Shown: piece by piece, positions 14,301 to 25,422 of the stretch | Layout: each line of letters starts with the position of its first letter | How positions within the stretch are numbered: the stretch's first letter is position 1 | Origin: Pocillopora verrucosa | Taxonomy: Eukaryota; Cnidaria; Anthozoa; Scleractinia; Pocilloporidae | Assembly: GCF_036669915.1 (NCBI RefSeq) | Contig: NC_089325.1 | Location: 7,155,359 to 7,219,358, forward strand | Direction: 5' to 3' | Length of the DNA: 64,000 nucleotides | Translations under genes and position numbers: made by a program | Notes under the pieces: generated by a model | The model's database searches: none | What the model saw: only the letters and a program-made list of their open reading frames with translations | What the model was told of the DNA's origin: nothing

Positions 14301-17300
14301 TTTCTTTCCTGATGAAAAAAAATTTTCCCTTGGCAAATTGCAACATAAAGGTTTTAAGACTTAAACTTAAATCAACTGATGTTGCAAAGGTGAAAATATA
14401 TATTTTTGATTGGTTCTTGCCTTTGATCTATTGGAGGGCAGATGCATACATGGCAACACCATTAACAATATTTTGCTTTTTTACCATATGAAACAACGAG
14501 AATCCATGTTGCAATGCATCTGTAAGGGAACTGATCACAGGAGATGTTTAAATGTGGAAAGAACATCGATGACACCCTCAGCTGCACCTTGTGTGTCATT
14601 TTTTTGTTCTGACCAAATTTGACCTATTACTGAACAGAAATACATGTACAGCAACAAGGAATTGATTTGTTTAATAGCTACTACAACAGTGTGGTACCTC
14701 TGTGGCCAAGTGCACAGGCCAGTTCACTTCCAAGAAAGCCTCCACCAACAACAACCACAGATTTGGCATCTTTGACAGCTTTATCAAGCTCCTTGAAATC
14801 TTTAATCTGAAAATATGACAAAGATTAGTCCTCATATTTTAGTCTTCCATTGAGTAATAACAAGACTAGTATAATTAGGCTTTTCAAACAAACATAACAT
14901 ATTAAAGAAGTGTAATTACTTCAAGAAATTTCAGGGTACTTTTAAGCAAAAATAAAGCAGGAAGGCACTTAATGTTTGAGTAATTTCATTAAGTCCTTAA
15001 AACTGGTTTTTCATGTTAATTTTAATGTATATTCTTTGCAGATCAAGAGGGAAAATCCTGGAAAATATATAATACCAAAATTACATTAGTAGCATTAAGG
15101 GACTCGCTGATTAAAATACTTTTTCAAGTGCATGAATGTCTATTTTCATAGGCTTTAACAATTTTAGTAAAGTGATGTGTTCAAATTTTCAACCCCCACC
15201 CCTCCCCCCAAAATCTGATGATCCCAATATAATTCTCCCTTCTAGATGCTTAGCATTTCTTCATAAATTTGATGGGGAGAATTTTACAATTATGTCGAGA
15301 TAATATTCCTGAGCTGATAGGTTTTCCATTTCGTACTACCTTCCTGCCTAGTAATTCATTGACACTGTTAGGAGAAGTTCCATGCTATTAACCTCTGTGA
15401 GCTAAATTTCATTCATCTCACCTTTCTAAATAATGTTGTTCTCCTCTTGACTTCATCACTGCTTTCTCTAAAAATGGGCAGGTTCTTTGGAATACCACCT
15501 GCACATCAGCAAATTTGACATTTAAATTTTATTTACTCTGATGAGTCATTTATCACACATTAATTTTTTTTGCAAACAATAATATGATGTTTATGGCATG
15601 CCCATGCTAGACAAAAATACTGAGGATACCAACACTTAGTCTTTTAATAAATCTAAATACCAACCTGGAGCCAAAAGCAGTTTATCGTATCCAATCTCTG
15701 CTCCATCATCTAACTTGACTTTTTGTTCTCTACTGTTAATTCCTACAACCTGCTCAGCACAAAAACCAAAAAGCACTGTCAATCAAAGCCAAATTAGTTG
15801 ATTTATGATATAAATAATATTTCTCGCTGACAATGACCACAAACATGCATGTGTGTGGTCATCACTGGCAGAAGGGAAGCCTTAAGTTTGTAATAATAAG
15901 ATGTTTACAAGAACTTTACAATTTATTGGGGGGCTTTGAAATAGCAGAACTCTGCCGCTTATCCTCACCTTTTTCCCTTTGAGCAGAGCAACTGCGCCCG
16001 TCTCCTTACTTGGTAATTCCCCAGGTTTACAGAAAAATATCTCTGGTTCAAAAAATATTCTGCAGTGCAAAATAAACAGAACAACATTCAGATTTCCAAT
16101 AAGAATCTACAGCCTATTACATGTGCTCTAAGCTGCCTTAAAAGTTCACACACATCAAATAAATAGACATAAGTACTGAGAATTTAATATAAGCTAATGA
16201 AGTTATCCTGTCAGTTAAAGAACAATCTTACCCCCTTTCCTTTCCATTCCACTGTTTGAACTTCAGATCGGACACCAGTTCTTCATCATCACAGTACCAC
16301 AGCTCTTTAGAAAGTGGAGGCCGCATGTATGGCGGATACTCTTCATCTCCTATGATCAGCACCTGAGGTGGCAAACAATGGTTTAACCCTTTCACTCTCA
16401 AGATCTTCATAGTAATTCTCCTTGCTGTCTGTTATACATTTCTTGTGATGTTAGTGCAAAGAATTAGGTATTAGATCAACTCAGAATTAATAATTTCTTC
16501 ATTCTCATCACTTGTGCTCTTGATATTGTCTTAGGAGTTAAAAGGTTAACATAACTTACCTTGAAAACACTCAAACAAAAGTTGTATGATGTATGACTTG
16601 CAAAAATGAAACCGAAGCCCAGTGGCTAATTTAATATACTACAATGTTGCATAAAACTACAGACACCAAGGCTCTCTGGAATATATACTCTTAAAACTCT
16701 CTACTTATTCCCCATAATGATCTAAAATTGTTACTTCACATACTTCAAGAAGTCAAGTACCTTTGCAGACTTGTCAGCTTTCCTGATGGCTCTGTAGGCT
16801 GCAAAGGAAGCTGTGCCAGCACCCACCAAGATATATGTTGCATGTTCTGGAATTTCTAGCAAGGGGGGTGGTGCATCTACAAAAATGGGTGGACACAAAA
16901 AAGTGCACAGAGTTTGGAAGAGGAATGTTCATGTTAGCTCATGTTTGATAGATAAAAATTAAGTAACAAGGCAGTCCTTTTTAGGACAAACTTCAGTGAT
17001 TCACCGTATTTTCTTGTGATCAAGAATCTTCTAGGAATAGCAAGACAAAGTAATTTGATTTGTAATTTCCAATTCTTTGAAAGCTTGTGAAATCACTTTT
17101 CTGCTAAGCACAATCCTATTAAAAGGAGTGGTTTCCTGGAGAATTTCCCAAAGCATAAGACAGTTCAAGAGGGTACACAAATTAATATTCAACTAAAAAA
17201 GAGAAACTGCTTGAAATGTACTGGGGTTTCAAGTGGTCCACAGTGAAGGCTTCCCCCCCCCCCCCACCCCTCATTAGCTACTTCTTTACTTCTAGGAGGG

Positions 17301-19438
17301 GAAGGGGACGGCAAGGTATCAACAGTCATACATAGAACAAAACGCTATACCTTGTTGTGAGGCAATTTCCTGACTTGTCTCTTCTTTTGGTTCTTTGACA
17401 GCTGGGCTCTCTTCTTTTGTTGATTCTGATGGAACTGCCTCATCAGCAGGCAGCTGTGATAAGAAAAATTTTGGACATTATTCCTTCAGTAGCTCATCAA
17501 TTGACACTTTTTCCCATAAATTTTGAAAATTTGAAACTTTTTTGACTTGTCTTTTAAACTTGTAAAGTGCAACAATAGCTGCAATTGTATATATCTTCAG
17601 TTCCATTTAATTGATAAAAATTACCACTCAAACTTTAAGTACTGAATACTGTTTAAAGTAGGAAATATTGCTGAAATATCCATAGAAAGAAAATAACAAC
17701 CACATTTAAGCACAAGGATCAAAGATTCAAGCCAATTTTGAAGACCTTGGTATTGTTTGTTTCAAGGTAACTTTTCTGACTGATCAAATATTACCTCAAT
17801 CTAGATATTACATTATCAATATGATAATCATCTCTCTTTTTATGTTTGATTTTGTAACTCACCTCTACTGCAGCATCCTCAGAAACTGCTGGTTTTGATG
17901 AGGGAGATTCATAAGGGTTAAACATGCCACTGTATACAAGCTTGAAATAAAAAAAGAAAACCCAAGAAAATAGATGATTTCCATTAAATATACTGCTACT
18001 ATTAGTCAATATCAACAATTCATTCTCACCTCAAATGCATTTACTATTTCAATTTAAAAGGCAATCACAGAGTAACATCTTTGAATACCTCTGAAGTTCA
18101 AAGGTAGATCACTGTTTATTTGGAGTTTTATATAAAAAATAATCAATAGCAATTTGGGAATAACAGCCCAGTTATTTGTTTCAAATAAATTTTTTTTCCT
18201 TTAAATTGAATAGTCCTCAGTCATCTACAAAAGGCTGAAAAATCATAAACGTTAGCTTGTTAAGTCCTTTACACTTAGATTTTCACTACCTTCTCAAAAA
18301 CACAAAGAAATAACGACACACAAGTACACAGAGTGTATCTACCCATATGACTTGCAGCCAAATTTTTCTTGACTTGAAAGAAAGGATTTGTTGTGATCAT
18401 ATCACCAATGATCTAAGGGTCAATTCTCTTTACTACCTGCCAATTGTACATTTCTTATAATGCTAGTTACATGAATTTGGTGTTAAAAAAAAAACGATAT
18501 CCTCATCTTGATATTTCTCATTATCTCAGGACCATTCAAGTTTTTCCATGTACCGATGTAGTAAAGAGAAACAATATATTAATCATGTGAAAGGTTTGAA
18601 AAGAAATCATTCCCTTCAGGACAAGTTACTTCACCAACATGACAAAATATGCATTGGTTGATTGATATAACTTCACATGAAATGGTTATCTTCTGCCATG
18701 ATTACAAGGGTGTGAAGAATCTGGACTCTTCTTAATGGTATTTTGGAAAGTTATATTGAAGCAAGAATACTTTTTCCCAGTGACAAGGTGTCTCTCATTT
18801 GACTAACTGTCCAGCATTCTCCCAGCCCCTATCCCCCCCCCCTACCCGCCACCTTGTGGTTACATGATGCAATGTTACTTTGGAAAATGCCCTCTTTTAC
18901 TTTCATAGTATAATTTCAAAAATTCATGCAAATATAAAAACGCCACAACCACTATTACAAACTCTCATATAAACACAGCTTTTGAAAGTGAAAGCGTGCA
19001 TAGTTTCAATTTGAACTCTATATCATGTACAGTGGTACATAAACAACCTAACCCTCCCCTCCCACAAAATGGATGCTCGTAACCGAATCTCGCGTAAGAG
19101 GCAGGTGATCCTCAAAGCAGAAAGAAGCTGCAGTTATGCAGACAAATACGCGAGTTAGAATCTCCGTCTAGAAACTCCAAAAAAATACTCACGTATAATA
19201 GAGAACCTCCAAGCAATCCGATTCCAACAATCAACATCCCATTATCACCCATAAATCCACCGGCTGAGCTCTGACTACTGCCTGATGCAGGCCGAGTGAA
19301 CACTCGATTGACTGCAACATTGGGTCTTTTTTCGAAAGAACTGTACAGTCGAAACCCGGCCCGGCCTGGAGAACTCAATGCTGGTCTAACCCGACTCAGG
19401 CAAGGCCGGAAAAATCTGCCACAAGTCACTAGAGACAT
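11346..19438 (-). CDS. AIFM1: Apoptosis-inducing factor 1, mitochondrial (AIFM1)
   Basis: FAD- and NADH-binding flavoprotein of the mitochondrial intermembrane space. It supports respiratory-chain assembly and is released to the nucleus during cell death. Sixteen exons join in frame: 19438-19193, 17940-17863, 17453-17351, 16876-16761, 16362-16232, 16059-15969, 15749-15665, 15498-15422, 14806-14698, 14308-14201, 13784-13696, 13544-13404, 13250-13108, 12414-12258, 12159-12001 and 11420-11346, giving 635 aa (human 613). Visible parts: an Arg-rich presequence (1-40) and membrane anchor [17 protein letters not shown] (to residue 82); an acidic linker; the FAD Rossmann motif VGAGTAS (~160); [20 protein letters not shown]; the NADH Rossmann motif [14 protein letters not shown] (~330); FAD-contacting AGDAACFYD (~460); [37 protein letters not shown]; and the C-terminal [15 protein letters not shown]. 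No key motif is missing. Exon 13 is best closed at the GTCAGT donor, which rebuilds Trp-Ser across the junction. Confidence 0.97.
16384..16556. repeat. MITE-like repeat with TTAACCCTTT-type termini (AIFM1 intron)
   Basis: Starts AACCCTTTCACTCTC and ends GGAGTTAAAAGGTTAAC, so the ends form a short terminal inverted repeat. The interior phrases TAGTAATTCTCCTT, CTGTCTG and TGTGATGTTAGT are shared with the copy at 52447-52657. Non-coding, in AIFM1 intron 4. Confidence 0.65.
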
Positions 19439-20710
19439 TATACGATCGTAGCATGTGTAAAGGACATTCCCCTACTGAGTGTGCGTTGTTGAAGTGAGAC
19501 CGCTGTTCACTGTTTAAAGGGACTGAACTATCATATTGCTTCCTCACTGCACAAACTTATCATTCGGCACTGTCTGATCTAGTTAATTACCACAATAAGG
19601 GGTCATTAACTATAAAAATTATGTGAGATTAATTGGGAAAAAAATGGTACCAATTTCTGGCTGCCGGACATAGACACACCAAACACGCTGTTAAAATATC
19701 TTGACTAAAGTGGTTACTGATGTTGTGAAACTTAAATTTTGTAAGGTTACAAATGAGCAAAAATATTTCCACATGGTTAACATTTTCAAAAAAGATTGCA
19801 CAATAGTAGGAAAAGGAAACAACACCAGAGCGGATCTCAACAGAGTGAGCTGATTGCCTGCTTTTGAGGTGCCAGTAGACTAAAAAAAAGTAAAAGTTTT
19901 TTTTGATTGGGGTTGTTCAGTTGTGAGGCCCTTGTTCAATGTACTTGTGTCAGTATGCCGCATATCAACCGGCATAAAACAAATTATTTCACAAAATGTC
20001 CCCAGAAAACGAACATTTGAAGCTACGTAACTAGGAAAAAACACATCTAGCATATATTTTTTCGGAGAGTTGAACTCTCTCAAACAAAACATTTTCAGAT
20101 TCAGAAAAGGAAGAAATGTTTCTTTATTTATCTACAATTTGGCTAAGTGTATGAAACTTCCCTTGATTTTAACATAACTTGTCATTATTTTAATTTTGAA
20201 AGAGTATATCAATAATTTTATAGGCCCAGACTTAAAATGAACAGGTTCATGTGGTTAAAGGGAAAAGATTGAAACAAAGATTTCATAACCAGTCAAATTT
20301 ATTGTACAACATTTAAGTTACATAATCAAGTTAGAAGGAAATCAAAATTTTCTCACAATCATTATTTTATAAATTAATTCAGTGAAAACTCAAACCTTAC
20401 ACTTAATTCAACAACTGTTACTAGTAACACAGTGTCATTGTAGGTTAATATGTAACTTTCTACACTTAATCTTTGGCACACCTCTGTAAATTGTAAATCT
20501 GGAAACTTTGTCTCAAAATGAGAGTTCTGTGAATTACATCCTTATTATCTAATTACTCAAACTTGCTGATTGTTAATGCTAACTAACAATTTATTTATCA
20601 GTACATTAGATAAGAGATATAATGAATGAGGTAAAGCTAACATCAATTGATGTTAGCACAGTGTTATAGCAGCAACATCCGCAGCTCTTCTCGATAAGTA
20701 TCTGCCCTTC
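19439..20710. other. Region between AIFM1 and the 84-aa gene
   Basis: About 1.3 kb, AT-rich, with no supportable exon. It contains the AIFM1 promoter and 5' UTR at its left end and probably the 3' UTR of the upstream microprotein gene on the right. A short perfect repeat pair (TAGCATTAACA-like, CATCAATTGATG palindrome near 20640) is not more than expected by chance. Confidence 0.4.
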
Positions 20711-22135
20711 TTACTCATTTTCCTTCAGCTGAAGACAAAAATTTCAAATAACCAATGATTATTCAAAATATTTATGAAAATAATATTTTTAAATACAATT
20801 ATGCACTTAATGCATTAGAAACAAATTAGTTGTTTTTTTTGTTCACAACTGAGTAAGAATACAAAAAAGTTTGTAAAAACTGGTAAAAATTAATCTAATA
20901 AACAAATAATAATTATTTTTTATAGAGTGAACAATTGTTCCAAGTTAGGAAAAACAGTAGTGGAGCTCTTCAAAACCTGACATGGCTTGTGGGCTGATAT
21001 AATATCAGTATTAGCCCAACAAACTTAGAAAAAACAAGCTAATATCATACCTCAAAATAATATATAAATTAATAACTACCTTAGCTTGTTCATCTGCAGT
21101 CAGCACTGAGCTGAATGCACCTTCCTTCCATGCCTATGCAAATGTTAAATAGAGATCGTTAGGGCTGCTTTTAACGATTTTAATTTTTTCCTACTTATTC
21201 GTGTTGCCTTTTTTTGGCGTTACACACGATGGCCTGCCACACGGCCCCTCCCTTCCCGATACCCCGTCCCCACCCTTGTACACTCCCCTTTCTCCTCCTT
21301 TTCTATTTGAAAATAAACAAAACAGAACAGAAGAGAAACGGAAAGATAGCCAGAATCACTGCGAACCTTGACCTGCTCTACCGAATTAAACAATAAGGTT
21401 AGAATGCTTATCATTTCAACGGTAGGGATTACATCTCTTAAGGTTTCGGCCAAGCGACGCCTAATGCGCTAAACTGTCAAAACAAAGTCAGATGATTTGC
21501 ATACATTAAGCCTTGTAAACACGCTAGGATATGTGTTTTTCGCCACATATAACTGAAAGATCTTCGCTTGTTGGATAGTGTCACAATTATTTGTTTTTAT
21601 TTATGATATGGCTGTAAATAAGTTGAATGTCGAACAAAATTTTCGTCGATCTGATCTCGATATCGACAACACACACGCATGCAGAAAATCATGTCTTGAC
21701 TACATCACACAGCTGCCTCACAATAACCTCGATTTTCCGATATTGCACATTCCCTTTTTTTATCAGAAAAGATCATTTTCATTTATACGCTTTTCTGTCG
21801 GTACGATCTATTTTAACAGGCAAGATGCTTCTCTGAATAAAATTTTCATTTACGGAATAAATACAAGTCTGCTTTCCTTTCACTTTTAACCTTTGAATGC
21901 GAGCATAAAATATTCTTCCGAAATTAAGCCTGAAAATCGTTTTCTTTCTTACCCATACACTGGCAGATGTAAAAAGACCCAGTCCTAGGACAAGCATGCC
22001 CATTTCATCTTGAGTGGCTGGTCTCTTTTCTTGTCTTATGTGCGAGCTTCGCTCACCAAGCCTTCTTCCAAGGAACTGTCGAGAACCTCCAAAACTAAAA
22101 GCGCGAGCAACCCTCGAAAATGCTTGGAACGACAT
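20711..22135 (-). CDS. 84-aa single-pass, probably mitochondrial microprotein; AIFM1 exon-1-like
   Basis: Three exons, 22135-21953, 21133-21080 and 20728-20711, all phase 0, give 84 aa. The first ~40 residues are Arg/Ser/Phe-rich with no acidic residue before about position 28, typical of a mitochondrial presequence. A single membrane segment follows (GMLVLGLGLFTSASVWAW), then a short hydrophilic tail (SVLTADEQAKLKENE). The segment EKRP...GML-V-LGLGL closely parallels AIFM1 exon 1 (EKRP...GML-I-VGIGL), and both exons stop in phase 0 right after the membrane segment. The tail LTADEQAKLK also recalls LTPEQKQKK just after the membrane segment of human AIFM1. It may therefore be a partial duplicate of AIFM1's 5' end, or a set of alternative upstream AIFM1 exons. 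The family is otherwise not recognised. Confidence 0.72.
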
Positions 22136-23187
22136 CGTGCTTTAAAAAACTTTTGAAGATGAGCAGTATTCAACACTCCAAGGTGTGAAATATGATAAAA
22201 TTTGGCTGCAAAAAGAACGCACTGAAGCTGGATCGCGTCTGAATATTAAAGTAAACAAGAAACTGTCTGTGTTCAGTGGGCGGGGAAGTAGACGTCACGT
22301 CATATTCGATTATCACGCACGAGCAAACATACAACTCTGAACTTTTGCTCTCCTACTGAAAGAAAGCTCAACGTGCAAAAATAAGAATGAATTTATGATT
22401 CCAGTTCTTTTAATCACTTTCTCGATCATTTTAATCAAAAAGGAAACTTTGTCCTGGCTGAAACGGAACTTGCCATGACTCTTACAAAATTAATTAACTT
22501 CGTTACATAAGCATCAAATTAAGAAATGTCACGCAAGAAGTTGTTTACGACATTTTTTCCATGGGATACATAAGACAAATTTTGCATGAAATATAACATA
22601 CATTATGAAAATATGATTCATAGGAAGAATGATTGTCTTCTAGCATTTCCTCTGGGAGTCTTGTTGCCATCTCAATGGGATTTTTAACAAGAAGACATGT
22701 CACTACCTTTATTTCTTTTCCTAGAGCTTAGGTGTTAGGAGAAGGATAAAATTTAAGGCATTTTACGTCTTTTTCAACACATTAACAGGGCAAACAAACA
22801 AAGGACATCCACAAGTTTCCAAAATTAATTTTAATTTTATCATTTCAACACTGAGCAACTTGTCTCCATGAATGTCTGCATTCCTGTTACCTGCACCAAA
22901 CAATATCCTTATTTTTCACGAGGAAAATATGACGCTGCCACAGGAAACTGAAAGATTCCTCTTCAGGGATTTGTTTTAATGCTGTCATAGAAGGCTGATT
23001 TCAAAAAGTTAACTACAGCAAAAATCTGTTGAGTCTTGAAATTCTTCTGGCAACAAAACCAAAATCTTTTCAGTCCTGTAGTATATTAAGGTATCTTGCA
23101 AAACAAAAAAAAAAAGTTGTCTATAGTTCCACCTTGGCTGCAGCTGTTAGCTGTTAGGATGGCCTGGCACTACTTTAGTTTTCTTCC
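22136..23187. other. Region upstream of the 84-aa gene; 3' flank of the 63-aa gene
   Basis: The left ~200 bp is the promoter of the 84-aa gene. The rest is AT-rich 3' flank of the 63-aa gene with no coding evidence. Confidence 0.4.
22277..22302 (-). promoter_or_regulatory. GC box and CRE/ATF-like site upstream of the 84-aa gene
   Basis: A GC box (GGGCGGGG on the plus strand) is followed within a few bases by GACGTCACGTCA, two overlapping cAMP-response-element-like half sites. They lie about 140-170 bp before the start codon, a normal distance for a core promoter of a nuclear gene for a mitochondrial protein. Function is inferred from position only. Confidence 0.4.
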
Positions 23188-23664
23188 TTAAATTTCATAT
23201 TCCTTGTCTAATTTCCATTTTTGGTAACCCTAGAAGAAACGAATAACACAAATGTAGTACTTTTCAATTTATCATTACACAAACAAGAGAATTATGAGTA
23301 ATTTTCTCATTTTATTGATAAGCAGTTTGAGAAACAAGGTAGCATGAAGTGTAAAGGAATCTGAGGATTGTGCTAATGTTTTTGTTAATGTAGGGGTGTG
23401 TGCTTGGCATTCTGTTCCAATCACTACCATTACTGCATCAAGAATATTATTAATTACAGTGAGATATTTTGTATTAAAGACATTTATCATAAATTGCTAT
23501 AACTTCAAACTCACAATGCCAACTAAACCACAAATGATAGTTGATATTCCAACCACAATCATGTTTGTGGAGTAGTTTGGTCCTTTGCGCTGAGACCAGT
23601 AGTTTCTTCTTAGAATGGACAGAGTTGGGTGAGGTGTCACTGCTCTTTTGACAAGGTGATACAT
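23188..23664 (-). CDS. 63-aa single-pass, probably mitochondrial inner-membrane microprotein
   Basis: Two exons, 23664-23515 and 23229-23188, join in phase 0 to a 63-aa protein. It opens with a basic leader (MYHLVKRAV, LSILRRNYW), then KGPNYST, one membrane helix (MIVVGISTIICGLVGI) and a charged tail YQKWKLDKEYEI. Size and topology are those of small accessory subunits of respiratory complexes (COX7-type, NDUFC1-type). I cannot match it to one of them by motif, so no symbol is given. The donor GTGAGT and acceptor TTCTAG are both good. Its neighbours AIFM1 and the 84-aa protein also look mitochondrial. Confidence 0.7.
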
Positions 23665-25422
23665 TTCTTGTGTTTAACTCTGCCTAAGTTAAAACATATA
23701 TTTGACACTGCTTTCAGGACAGAAATACTGTTGTTGTTAAAGAGAAAACTAATGACTCAATAATACGTATAAAATTGTGACTTTATCATGTGTACTGTAC
23801 ATCACTGTGCATGCTTTTATTGAGAGACATTGTAGGAAAACTCTGTGTAACAAGAATATGTCAACAGCCAGGGAGGTGCGTGCAGGAAAATGTCATTCAT
23901 TGCCTCATTTTCAGAGAGAAAAATGAACTTTTTCTATGCACTAGTTTGTATTATGTTAACATAATTTTAATGCAGCTGCTCCTCCTGTAATGTCAAGTTT
24001 CAAGGATGGGATTGTCAGATTAACCTGAAAAATGCTTTTACTTGACTGTCTCAGATAAAGTTTCACCAAATTCATGATTTGTGTTATCTTTAAAACATTA
24101 ATTTCAAAAATATGCACCGCAATGGCACTTATAAATCTAAGAGCAACAATCTAAATTATTTTTTCCTCTGAGATTCCAAAATAATCTTTTCAGACGGCGG
24201 TGCCTAATTGAGTAATTACGACATATCTTCATTCTAGTGGAATGACAAGCAACGAATTTAACGAGAACAGACTTGTTGGTAACCTTATATGCAGTGTAAG
24301 CCAAAACCGTGTTGGTGAGAATTTCATGAACTGATTAAAATGAAACAATAGAACAGTCTCTCCTTCTCAAATGCATGCTTTGCGTCCCATGTGTGTAAAG
24401 CCCCGTTCGCAATCACATTTGGTACAGGAAAACGATAAACTTAAAAACGTCTACAATGTAAAGCGAAACGCTCTAGGGGTATTCGTAAGTAATCATGGAA
24501 AACAGCTGTACGTTTCTCGACTTTGGTTACAGACTGCTGCTTTCGCAATCAGGTTATCTTCATTAATTATACAAATAAAATCTTAAGGTTCTCTTCATTA
24601 ATTATACAAATAAAATCTTAAAAATGTTAAAATCTGTAAAAGGATATTGAAGGTCATAGGTATAACGTACCTTATAAAAGTATTTCTCACTACTCATCCG
24701 CCATGACACTTTATACCCAGTCCATGACGGTTATTCACCACAGGAAAGTCATTATGCACAGGCAGACCAGGCTCTTATGTTTGAGTTCATCTATGAGGCA
24801 GTTGTAGAGATCGATTTAATCATATATAGACTCACAGCTTCCACAGATTTCGGAAACACTCTATTCACTGAAACTTGGGAAAATATTTGTCTTTTCGACC
24901 CACCATTCTCAGTTGAGGTCTCAGTGACATTTCAAATGATTTTCTGCCATAGCTAATGCTAGTTTCAACCACAAAGGAGCAATTTACCTCGACCAGGGTT
25001 AAAGAGGGTATTTTTTTCACAAATGTAACGACAAGTATCAATTCTGTATTGTTCTGATATCGTTTTAATCGATTTCATTCATAATCGCTATTTATGATTT
25101 AATAGAATACATGATTAATATGTTCTGTGCTGCCAAACTAACAATACGATAAACACAAGGTTGTATTTCGACAAGAGAGAATGATCTGACGGGAGCCATC
25201 CCCCGAGAACTTCAATTTCCTTTTTCTGTCTCTGCTAACCATTCCTAAACCTCTAATATATATATAATCGGTGGTAACGTTGTGGTACGTGAAGTCAACT
25301 GAGTTTACGGTGTGCAGCGTAGTTTGAAAATAAATTTAAGAAATTCACCAGATGCGGAATGGATAGCTCGTCTTGGATCACCCTCTCTTGCTATAAAATC
25401 ACACTTTCGTCCCTGAGCACTC
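23665..25422. other. Intergenic region with a 35-bp tandem duplication
   Basis: No coding evidence over about 1.75 kb. It holds the promoter of the 63-aa gene (left) and the 3' flank of the 693-aa gene (right). A 35-bp unit (AGGTT..CTTCATTAATTATAC..) is repeated head to tail at 24551-24585 and 24586-24620 with one mismatch. Confidence 0.5.
24551..24620. repeat. 35-bp tandem duplication
   Basis: Two adjacent 35-bp copies differing at a single base, AT-rich, intergenic. The near identity indicates a recent slippage event. Confidence 0.85.
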
